Assembly (NCBI GenBank): GCA_963580455.1 | Contig: OY756962.1 | Location: 15,642,001-15,706,000 of the forward strand | Direction: 5' to 3' | Source: Euonymus europaeus | Taxonomy: Eukaryota > Streptophyta > Magnoliopsida > Celastrales > Celastraceae | DNA: 64,000 nt | Part shown: in pieces, positions 1 to 8,860 of the stretch | How the letters are laid out: every line of letters begins with the position of its first letter | How positions within the stretch are numbered: position 1 is the stretch's first letter | The notes under the pieces: model-generated | The model's database searches: none | The model's input: only the letters and a program-made list of their open reading frames with translations | What the model was told of the DNA's origin: nothing | Position numbers and translations under genes: made by a program

Positions 1-3000
1 CAAATGGACAAAACCGTTAAAAGCCCCTCCATAGAGAGAGTTGAGCAACTTCGGACCATCAAAGTTGCTCGGTGTACACTTTTTATTGTTATTCTATGTC
101 AAATTTTATGAGTATAAGCTTCCAAGATTATTTCGATTCCAAATCACCAACGTTCTATGCGAAATAGACAAAACCGTTAAAAGCTGCTCCAAGAGAGAGT
201 TGAGCAACCTTGAACCATCAAAGTTGCTTGATGTAAACTTTTTATTGTCCTTCTATGTCAAATTTTACGAGTATAAGCTTCCAAGATTACTTCGATGCCA
301 AAACACCAACTTTTTATCACAAATGGACAAAACCGTTAAAAGCTCCTCCATAGAGAGAGTTGAGCAACTTCGGACCAACAAAGTTGCTCGGGATATACTT
401 TTTATTGTTCTTCTATGTCAAATTTAACGAGTATAAGCTTCCAAGATTAATTCGATGCCAAAACACCAACTTTTAATCACAAATGGACAAAAACCGTTAA
501 AAGCTCCTACATAGAGAGAGTTGAGCAACTTCGGACCAACAAAGTTGCTCGGGATACACTTTTTATTGTTCTTCTTTGTCAAATTTTACGAGTATAAGCT
601 TCCTAGATTTTTTCGATGCTAAAAAACCATCTTTCTATGACAAATGGACAAAACCGTTAAAAGTCCCTCCGTAGAGAGAGTTGAGAAACTTCGGACCATC
701 AAAGTTGCTTGGTGTACGCTTTTTATTGTTCTTCTATGTCAAATTTTACGAGTATAAGCTTCCAAGATTATTTCGATGCCAAAACACCAACTTTTTATCA
801 CAAATGGACAAAAACCGTTAAACGCTCCTACATAGAGAGAGTTGAGCAACTTCGGACCAACAAAGATGATCGGGATACACTTTTTATTGTTCTTCTTTGT
901 CAAATTTTACGAGTATAAGCTTCATAGATTATTTCGATGGTAAAACACCATCTTTCTATGACAAATGGACAAAACCGTTAAAAGCCCCTCCATAGAGAGA
1001 GTTGAGCAACATCGGACCATTAAAGTTGCTCGGTGTACACTTTTTATTGTTATTCTATGTCAAATTTTATGAGTATAAGCTTCCAAGATTACTTCGATGC
1101 CAAAACACCAACCTTTTATCACAAATGGACAAAACCGTTAAAAGCTCCTACATAGAGAGAGTTGAGCAACTTCGGACCAACAAAGTTGCTCGGGATACAC
1201 TTTTTATTGTTCTTCTTTGTCAAATTTTACGAGTATAAGCTTCCTAGATTATTTCGATGCTAAAACACCATCTTTCTATGACAAATGGACAAAACCGTTA
1301 AAAGCCCCTCCATAGAGAGAGTTGAGCAAGTTCGGACCAACAAAGTTGCTCGGGATACACTTTTTATTGTTCTTCTTTGTCAAATTTTACGAGTATAAGC
1401 TTCCTAGATTTTTTCGATGCTAAAACACCATCTTTCTATGACAAATGGACAAAACCGTTAAAAGCCCCTCCATAGAGAGAGTTGATCAAGTTCGGACCAA
1501 CAAAGTTGCTCGGGATACACTTTTTATTGTTCTTCTTTGTCAAATTTTACGAGTATAAGCTTCCAAGATTAATTCGATGCCAAAACACCAACTTTTAATC
1601 ACAAATGGACAAAACCGTTAAAAGCTCCTCCATAGAGAGAGTTGAGCAACTTCGGATCAACAAAGTTGCTCGGGATACACTTTTTATTGTTCTTCTTTGT
1701 CAAATTTTACGAGTATAAGCTTCCTAGATTATTTCGATGCTAAAACACCATCTTTCTATGACAAATGGACAAAACCGTTAAAAGCCCCTCCATAGAGAGA
1801 GTTGAGCAAGTTCGGACCAACAAAGTTGCTCGGGATACACTTTTTATTGTTCTTCTTTGTCAAATTTTACGAGTATAAGCTTCCTAGATTTTTTCGATGC
1901 TAAAACACCATCTTTCTATGACAAATGGACAAAACCGTTAAAAGTCCCTCCATAGAGAGAGTTGAGAAACTTCGGACCATCAAAGTTGCTTGGTGTACGC
2001 TTTTTATTGTTCTTCTATGTCAAATTTTACGAGTATAAGCTTCCAAAATTAATTCGATGCCAAAACACCAACTTTTAATCACAAATCGACAAAAACCGTT
2101 AAAAGCTCCTACATAGAGAGAGTTGAGCAACTTCGGACCAACAAAGTTGCTCGGGATACACTTTTTATTGTTCTTCTTTGTCAAATTTTACGAGTATAAG
2201 CTTCCTAGATTTTTTCGATGCTAAAACACCATATTTCTATGACAAATGGACAAAACAGTTAAAAGTCCCTCCATAGAGAGAGTTGAGAAACTTCGGACCA
2301 TCAAAGTTGCTTGGTGTACGCTTTTTATTGTTCTTCTATGTCAAATTTTACTAGTATAAGCTTCCAAGATTATTTCGATACCAAAACACCAACTTTTTAT
2401 TACAAATGGACAAAAACCGTTAAAAGCTCCTACATAGAGAGAGTTGAGCAACTTCGGACCAACAAAGTTGCTCGGGATACACTTTTTATTGTTCTTCTTT
2501 GTCAATTTTTACGAGTATATGCTTCCTAGATTATTTCGATGCTAAAACACCATCTTTCTATGACAAATGGACAAAACCGTTAAAAGCCCCTCCATAGAGA
2601 GAGTTGAGCAACATCGAACCATCAAAGTTGCTCGGTGTACCCTTTTTATTGTTATTCTATGTCAAATTTTATGAGTATAAGCTTCCAAGATTATTTCGAT
2701 TCCAAATCACCAACGTTCTATGCGAAATAGACAAAACCGTTAAAAGCTCCTCCATAGAGAGAGTTGAGCAACTTCGAACCATCAAAGTTTCTTGATGTAC
2801 ACTTTTTATTGTCCTTCTATGTCAAATTTTACGAGTATAAGCTTCCTAGATTTTTTCGATGCTAAAACACCATCTTTCTATGACAAATGGACAAAACCGT
2901 TAAAAGTCCCTCCATAGAGAGAGTTGAGAAACTTCGGACCATCAAAGTTGCTTGGTGTACGCTTTTTATTGTTCTTCTATGTCAAATTTTACGAGTATAA

Positions 3001-4207
3001 GCTTCCAAGATAAATTCGATGCCAAAACACCAACTTTTAATCACAAATGGACAAAAACCGTTAAAAGCTCCTACATAGAGAGAGTTGAGCAACTTCGGAC
3101 CAACAAAGTTGCTCGAGATACACTTTTTATTGTTCTTCTTTGTCAAATTTTACGAGTATAAGCTTCCTAGATTTTTTCGATGCTAAAACACCATCTTTCT
3201 ATGACAAATGGACAAAACCGTTAAAAGCCCGGGCCATAGAGAGAGTTGAGCAACATCGGACCATCAAAGTTGCTCGGTGTACCCTTTTTATTGTTATTCT
3301 ATGTCAAATTTTATGAGTATAAGCTTCCAAGATTATTTCGATTCCAAATCACCAACGTTCTATGCGAAATAGACAAAACCGTTAAAAGCTCCTCCATAGA
3401 GAGAGTTGAGCAACTTCGAACCATCAAAGTTTCTTGATGTACAGTTTTTATTGTCCTTCTATGTCAAATTTTACGAGTATAAGCTTCCTAGATTTTTTTG
3501 ATGCTAAAACACCATCTTTCTATGACAAATGGACAAAACCGTTAAAAGTCCTTCCATAGAGAGAGTTGAGAAACTTCGGACCATCAAAGTTGCTTGGTGT
3601 ACGCTTTTTATTGTTCTTCTATGTCAAATTTTACGAGTATAAGCTTCCAAGATAAATTCGATGCCAAAACACCAACTTTTAATCACAAATGGACAAAAAC
3701 CGTTAAAAGCTCCTACATATAGAGAGTTGAGCAACTTCGGACCAACAAAGTTGCTCGGGATACACTTTTTATTGTTCTTCTTTGTCAAATTTTACGAGTA
3801 TAAGCTTCCTAGATTTTTTCGATGCTAAAACACCATCTTTCTATGACAAATGGACAAAACCGTTAAAAGTCCCTCCATAGAGAGAGTTGAGAAACTTCGG
3901 ACCATCAAAGTTGCTTGGTGTACGCTTTTTTTTGTTCTTCTATGTCAAATTTTACGAGTATAAGCTTCCAAGATTATTTCGATGCCAAAACACCAACTTT
4001 TTATCACAAATGGACAAAAACCGTTAAACGCTCCTACATAGAGAGAGTTGAGCAACTTCGGACCAACAAAGTTGCTCGGGATACACTTTTTATTGTTCTT
4101 CTTTGTCAAATTTTACGAGTATAAGCTTCCTAGATTATTTCGATGCTAAAACACCATCTTTCTATGACAAATGGACAAAACCGTTAAAAGCCCCTCCATA
4201 GAGAGAG
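1..4207 (+). repeat. Left mosaic block with A, B, L and D monomers
   Basis: This block has no single long period. D monomers occur near 135, 2700 and 3350. The monomer at 116-274 is 159 bp because CTCCAAGAG replaces CTCCATAGAG. The segment from about 2311 to 4207 carries markers found again in the 13-mer units at 53-63 kb. They are TTACTAGTATAAG near 2347, GTCAATTTTTACGAGTATATG near 2502, AAGTTTCTTGATG near 2786 and a T8 tract near 3925. It therefore appears to be kin to, or the source of, that family. Confidence 0.8.
2604..3887 (+). repeat. Tandem duplication of a four-monomer (642-bp) segment
   Basis: 2604-3245 and 3246-3887 have the same order: D monomer, AAGTTTCTTGATG tail, B monomer, then A monomer with GATAAATTCG. 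They are exactly 642 bp apart. Differences include CATCGAACC against CATCGGACC at the start, GTACAC against GTACAG after TTCTTGAT, and GTCCCTCC against GTCCTTCC. The second copy also has ACATATAGAG. Later 13-mer units contain this segment only once. Confidence 0.8.
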
Positions 4208-5731
4208 TTGAGCAACTTCGGACCATCAAAGTTGCTCGGTGTACACTTTTTATTGTTATTCTATGTCAAATTTTATGAGTATAAGCTTCCAAGATTACTT
4301 CGATGCCAAAACACCAACTTTTTATCACAAATGGACAAAACCGTTAAAAGCTCCAGGCATAGAGAGAGTTGAGCAACTTCGGACCAACAAAGTTGCTCGA
4401 GATACACTTTTTATTGTTCTTCTTTGTCAAATTTTACGAGTATAAGCTTCCTAGATTTTTTCGATGCTAAAACACCATATTTCTATGACAAATGGACAAA
4501 ACCGTTAAAAGTCCCTCCATAGAGAGAGTTGAGAAACTTCGGACCATGAAAGTTGCTTGGTGTACGCTTTTTATTGTTTTTCTATGTCAAATTTTACGAG
4601 TATAAGCTTCCAAGATTATTTCGATGCCAAAACACCAACTTTTTATCACAAATGGACAAAAACCGTTAAAAGCTCCTACATAGAGAGAGTTGAGCAACTT
4701 CGGATCAACAAAGTTGCTCGGGATACACTTTTTATTGTTCTTCTTTGTCAAATTTTACGAGTATAAGCTTCCTAGATTATTTCGATGCTAAAACACCATC
4801 TTTCTATGACAAATGGACAAAACCGTTACAAGCCCCTCCATTGAGAGAGTTGAGCAACTTCGGACCATCAAAGTTGATCGGTGTACACTTTTTATTGTTA
4901 TTCTATGTCAAATTTTATGAGTATAAGCTTCCAAGATTATTTCGATTCCAAATCACCAACGTTCTATGCGAAATAGACAAAACCGTTAAAAGCTCCTCCA
5001 TAGAGAGAGTTGAGCAACCTCGAACCATCAAAGTTGCTTGATGTAAACTTTTTATTGTCCTTCTATGTCAACTTTTACGAGTATAAGCTTCCAAGATTAC
5101 TTCGATGCCAAAACACCAACTTTTTATCATAAATGGACAAAACCGTTAAAAGCTTCTCCATAGAGAGAGTTGAGCAACTTCGGACCAACAAAGTTGCTCG
5201 GGATATACTTTTTATTGTTCTTCTATGTCAAATTTAACGAGTATAAGCTTCCAAGATTAATTCGATGCCAAAACACCAACTTTTAATCACAAATGGACAA
5301 AAACCGTTAAAAGCTCCTACATAGAGAGAGTTGAGGAACTTCGGACCAACAAAGTTGCTCGGGATACACTTTTTATTGTTCTTCTTTGTCAAATTATACG
5401 AGTATAAGCTTCCTAGATTTTTTCGATGCTAAAACACCATCTTTCTATGACAAATGGACAAAACCGTTTAAAGTCCAGTCCCTCCATAGAGAGAGTTGAG
5501 AAACTTCGGACCATCAAAGTTGCTTGGTGTACGCTTTTTATTGTTCTTCTATGTCAAATTTTACGAGTATAAGCTTCCAAGATAAATTCGATGCCAAAAC
5601 ACCAACTTTTAATCACAAATGGACAAAAACCGTTAAAAGCTCCTACATAGAGAGAGTTGAGCAACTTCGGACCAACAAAGTTGATCGGGATACACTTTTT
5701 ATTGTTCTTCTTTGTCAAATTTTACGAGTAT

Positions 5732-5887
5732 AAGCTTCCTAGATTATTTCGATGCTAAAACACCATCTTTCTATGACAAATGGACAAAACCGTTAAAAGC
5801 TCCTCCATAGAGAGAGTTGAGCAACATCGGACCATCAAAGTTTCTCGGTGTACCCTTTAACAATTCTATGTCAAATTTTATGAGTAT
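5732..5887 (+). repeat. Shortened monomer (156 bp) with rearranged T-rich tail and lost HindIII site
   Basis: The usual CCCTTTTTATTGTTATTC is replaced by CCCTTTAACAATTC near 5850-5863, a net loss of four bases. The following site reads AATCTT in place of AAGCTT at 5888. The distance between those two frame points is therefore 156 bp, against the usual 160. I saw no other copy with this change, so it looks like a private mutation that was not amplified. Confidence 0.8.
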
Positions 5888-6208
5888 AATCTTCCAAGAT
5901 TATTTCGATTCCAAATCACCAACGTTCTATGCGAAATAGACAAAACCGTTAAAAGCTCCTCCATAGAGAGAGTTGAGAAACTTCGGACCAACAAAGTTGC
6001 TCGGGATATACTTTTTAATGTTCTTCTATGTCAAATTTTACGAGTATAAGCTTCCAAGATAAATTCGATGCCAAAACACCAACTTTTAATCACAAATGGA
6101 CAAAAACCGTTAAAAGCTCCTACATAGAGAGAGTTGAGCAACTTCGGACCAACAAAGTTGCTCGGGATACACTTTTTATTGTTCTTCTTTGTCAAATTTT
6201 ACGAGTAT

Positions 6209-6368
6209 AAGCTTCCTAGATTTTTTCGATGCTAAAACACCATCTTTCTATGACAAATGGACAAAACCGTTAAAAGTCCCTCCATAGAGAGAGTTGAGAA
6301 ACTTCGGACCATCAAAGTTGCTTGGTGTACGCTTTTTATTGTTCTTCTATGTCAAATTTTACGAGTAT
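6209..6368 (+). repeat. Type B monomer (representative, 160 bp)
   Basis: B monomers begin AAGCTTCCTAGATT, continue with TTTCGATGCTAAAACACC and ATCTTTCTATGAC, and have four A's before CCGTT. They then carry AGTCCCTCCATAG or AGCCCCTCCATAG, GAGAAACTTCGGACCATCA, and GTTGCTTGGTGTACGC. The GAGAAACTT and AAGTTGCTT segments do not pair fully, so the dyad found in A monomers is broken here. A variant with GATGGTAAAACAAC and an intact GAGCAACTT arm marks the monomer just before L-type units in the core, for example near 21300-21457. Confidence 0.93.
6296..6323. other. Degenerate dyad in B monomers, representative copy
   Basis: The position matching the A-monomer dyad reads GAGAAACTT (6296-6304), CGGACCATCA, then AAGTTGCTT (6315-6323). 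Each arm carries one change relative to the A version, so only five inner pairs remain. It lies 161 bp before the intact copy at 6457. In regular dimer regions intact and broken sites therefore alternate. Confidence 0.75.
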
Positions 6369-6436
6369 AAGCTTCCAAGATAAATTCGATGCCAAAACAC
6401 CAACTTTTAATCACAAATGGACAAAAACCGTTAAAA

Positions 6437-6445
6437 GCTCCTACA
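6437..6445 (+). other. Hypervariable segment within the monomer, representative copy
   Basis: The short stretch between CCGTTAAAA and the ATAGAGAGAG run is the most changeable part of the monomer. Here it reads GCTCCTACA. Other states seen include GTCCCTCC, GTCCCTTC, GTCCTTCC, GCCCCTCC, GCCCCACC, GCTCCTCC, GCTCCAGGC (4350, 8041, 12857, 63558), GCCCGGGCC (3227), GCCGACC (near 12699), GTCCAGTCCCTCC (5473, 11089, 13978) and GTCCGTCC (near 39340). These states act as natural tags for tracing copies. Confidence 0.75.
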
Positions 6446-6456
6446 TAGAGAGAGTT

Positions 6457-6484
6457 GAGCAACTTCGGACCAACAAAGTTGCTC
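6457..6484. other. Perfect 9-bp dyad (inverted repeat) in A monomers, representative copy
   Basis: GAGCAACTT (6457-6465) and AAGTTGCTC (6476-6484) are exact reverse complements separated by ten bases, CGGACCAACA. The element recurs in A-type units and in the units around L monomers. The loop differs between lineages (CGGACCATCA, CGGAAAAACA, CGGATCAACA) while both arms are usually unchanged. It could extrude as a small cruciform or hairpin, or bind a dimeric protein. Either role is inference. Arm mutations do occur, for example GATCAACTT in one L lineage and GAGCAAGTT near 53323. Confidence 0.8.
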
Positions 6485-8540
6485 GGGATACACTTTTTAT
6501 TGTTCTTCTTTGTCAAATTTTACGAGTATAAGCTTCCTAGATATTTTCGATGCTAAAACACCATCTTTCTATGACAAATGGACAAAACCGTTAAAAGTCC
6601 CTCCATAGAGAGAGTTGAGAAACTTCGGACCATCAAAGTTGCTTGGTGTACGCTTTTTATTGTTCTTCTATGTCAAATTTTACGAGTATAAGTTTCCAAG
6701 ATAAATTCGATGCCAAAACACCAACTTTTAATCACAAATGGACAAAAACCGTTAAAAGCTCCTACATAGAGAGAGTTGAGCAACTTCGGACCAACAAAGT
6801 TGCTCGGGATACACTTTTTATTGTTCTTCTTTGTCAAATTTTACGAGTATAAGCTTCCAAGATTTTTTCGATGCTAAAACACCATCTTTCTATGACAAAT
6901 GGACAAAACCGTTAAAAGTCCCTCCATAGAGAGAGTTGAGAAACTTCAGACCATCAAAGTTGCTTGGTGTACGCTTTTTATTGTTCTTCTATGTCAAATT
7001 TTACGAGTATAAGCTTCCAAGATTATTTCGATGCCAAAACACCAACTTTTTATCACAAATGGACAAAAACCGTTAAACGCTCCTACATAGAGAGAGTTGA
7101 GTAACTTCGGACCAACAAAGTTTCTTGATGTACAGTTTTTATTGTTCTTCTATGTCAAATTTTACGAGTATAAGCTTCCTAGATTTTTTCGATGCTAAAA
7201 CACCATCTTTCCATGACAAATGGACAAAACCGTTAAAAGTCCCTCCATAGAGAGAGTTGAGAAACTTCGGACCATCAAAGTTGCTTGGTGTACGCTTTTT
7301 ATTGTTCTTCTATGTCAAATTTTACGAGTATAAGCTTCCAAGATAAATTCGATGCCAAAACACCAACTTTTAATCACAAATGGACAAAAACCGTTAAAAG
7401 CTCCTACATAGAGAGAGTTGAGCAACTTCGGACCAACAAAGTTGCTCGGGATACACTTTTTATTGTTCTTCTTTGTCAAATTTTACGAGTATAAGCTTCC
7501 TAGATTTTTTCGATGCTAAAACACCATCTTTCCATGACAAATGGACAAAACCGTTAAAAGTCCCTCCATAGAGAGAGTTGAGAAACTTCGGACCATCAAA
7601 GTTGCTGGGTGTACGCTTTTTATTGTTCTTCTATGTCAAATTTTACGAGTATAAGCTTCCAAGATAAATTCGATGCCAAAACACCAACTTTTAATCACAA
7701 ATGGACAAAAACCGTTAAAAGCTCCTACATAGAGAGAGTTGAGCAACTTCGGACCAACAAAGTTGCTCGGGATACACTTTTTATTGTTCTTCTTTGTCAA
7801 ATTTTACGAGTATAAGCTTCCTAGATTATTTCGATGGTAAAACAACATCTTTCTATGACAAATGGACAAAACCGTTAAAAGCCCCTCCATAGAGAGAGTT
7901 GAGCAACTTCGGACCATCAAAGTTGCTCGGTGTACACTTTTTATTGTTATTCTATGTCAAATTTTATGAGTATAAGCTTCCAAGATTACTTCGATGCCAA
8001 AACACCAACTTTTTATCACAAATGGACAAAACCGTTAAAAGCTCCAGGCATAGAGAGAGTTGAGCAACTTCGGACCAACAAAGTTGCTCGGGATACACTT
8101 TTTATTGTTCTTCTTTGTCAAATTTTACGAGTATAAGCTTCCTAGATTTTTTCGATGCTAAAACACCATATTTCTATGACAAATGGACAAAACCGTTAAA
8201 AGTCCCTCCATAGAGAGAGTTGAGAAACTTCGGACCATGAAAGTTGCTTGGTGTACGCTTTTTATTGTTTTTCTATGTCAAATTTTACGAGTATAAGCTT
8301 CCAAGATTATTTCGATGCCAAAACACCAACTTTTTATCACAAATGGACAAAAACCGTTAAAAGCTCCTACATAGAGAGAGTTGAGCAACTTCGGATCAAC
8401 AAAGTTGCTCGGGATACACTTTTTATTGTTCTTCTTTGTCAAATTTTACGAGTATAAGCTTCCTAGATTATTTCGATGCTAAAACACCATCTTTCTATGA
8501 CAAATGGACAAAACCGTTAAAAGCCCCACCATAGAGAGAG

Positions 8541-8860
8541 TTGAGCAACTTCGGACCATCAAAGTTGATCGGTGTACACTTTTTATTGTTATTCTATGTC
8601 AAATTTTATGAGTATAAGCTTCCAAGATTATTTCGATTCCAAATCACCAACGTTCTATGCGAAATAGACAAAACCGTTAAAAGCTCCTCCATAGAGAGAG
8701 TTGAGCAACCTCGAACCATCAAAGTTGATCGGTGTACACTTTTTATTGTTATTCTATGTCAAATTTTATGAGTATAAGCTTCCAAGATTATTTCGATTCC
8801 AAATCACCAACGTTCTATGCGAAATAGACAAAACCGTTAAAAGCTCCTCCATAGAGAGAG
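8541..8860 (+). repeat. Adjacent duplicate of a single 160-bp segment spanning a D monomer
   Basis: 8541-8700 and 8701-8860 are direct neighbours and differ at only two positions: ACTTCGGACC in the first and ACCTCGAACC in the second. Both carry AAGTTGATCGG and the D-type GATTCCAAATCACC. This is a one-monomer step, unlike the usual two-monomer spacing, and it looks recent. Confidence 0.85.
8616..8775 (+). repeat. Type D monomer (representative, 160 bp), restricted to the array flanks
   Basis: D is the most divergent monomer. After AAGCTTCCAAGATTATTTC it reads GATTCCAAATCACC, then AACGTTCTATGCG and AAATAGACAAAACCG, where other types have GATGCCAAAACACC and CACAAATGGACAAAACCG. It is recognisable near 135, 2700, 3350, 4940, 5910, 8635, 8795, 9760, 10560, 13450 and 14740, and again near 53095, 54215, 55175, 56300, 57260, 58380, 59345, 60465, 61430 and 62550. 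I found none between about 15 and 53 kb. Confidence 0.9.

Larger units (their letters stand above)
6209..6529 (+). repeat. Representative 321-bp B-A dimer, the basic higher-order unit
   Basis: This is one clean example of the dimer that fills most of the window: a 160-bp B monomer followed by a 161-bp A monomer, cut at successive HindIII sites (6209, 6369, 6530). The dimer period is visible in equivalent positions at 6322 and 6643, and at 17238, 17559, 17880, 18201 and 18522, all exactly 321 bp apart. The two halves differ at many fixed positions, so they are distinct subfamilies and not random variants. Because 321 is divisible by three, reading frame is kept from dimer to dimer. This explains the long series of look-alike short open frames. 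Confidence 0.95.
6369..6529 (+). repeat. Type A monomer (representative, 161 bp)
   Basis: A monomers begin AAGCTTCCAAGAT, then TCGATGCCAAAACACCAACT, and have five A's before CCGTT, which makes them 161 bp. They continue with AAAAGCTCCTACATAG or AAACGCTCCTACATAG, GAGCAACTTCGGACCAACA and AAGTTGCTCGGGATACAC. Sub-variants that help to trace copies are GATAAATTCG with TTTTAATCAC, GATTATTTCG with TTTTTATCAC and AAACGCTCC, CGGAAAAACA in place of CGGACCAACA, CGGATCAACA, and TTACGTGTATAAGTTTCC, which lacks the HindIII site. Confidence 0.93.
4208..7898 (+). repeat. Long unit of 23 monomers (3691 bp)
   Basis: The unit is bounded by the GCTCCAGGC-tagged L-like segment at 4208 and its next copy at 7899. 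The first 600 bases match the starts at 7899, 12715 and 63416, including GGACCATGAAAG (near 4541) and TTGTTTTTCTATG (near 4574). D monomers lie near 4940 and 5910. A 5-bp duplication tag (AGTCCAGTCC, 5472-5481) is shared with 11088 and 13977. From about 6028 to 7815 the block is a run of B-A dimers of the GATAAATTCG type. Confidence 0.75.

Noticed and set aside
41..427. Open frame of 128 codons, and the ~69- and 78-codon open frames that recur through the window
   Set aside because: They lie wholly in satellite sequence, recur with the dimer period because 321 is divisible by three, and mostly end at the same TAA in GTATAAGCTT. The 78-codon ones open with TTG in the conserved TTGAGCAAC. Small indels between monomers shift or break them freely, so nothing suggests protein selection.
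6457..6490. CENP-B box
   Set aside because: TTCG and CGGGA both occur, but they are separated by 16 bases (TTCGGACCAACAAAGTTGCTCGGGA), whereas the mammalian box needs 7 between TTCG and CGGG. The match is partial and probably chance.
6209..6529. TATA-like promoter at GAGTATAAGCTT
   Set aside because: TATAAG is part of the conserved monomer and occurs in nearly every copy. With no downstream gene it cannot be called a promoter, although satellite transcription cannot be excluded.
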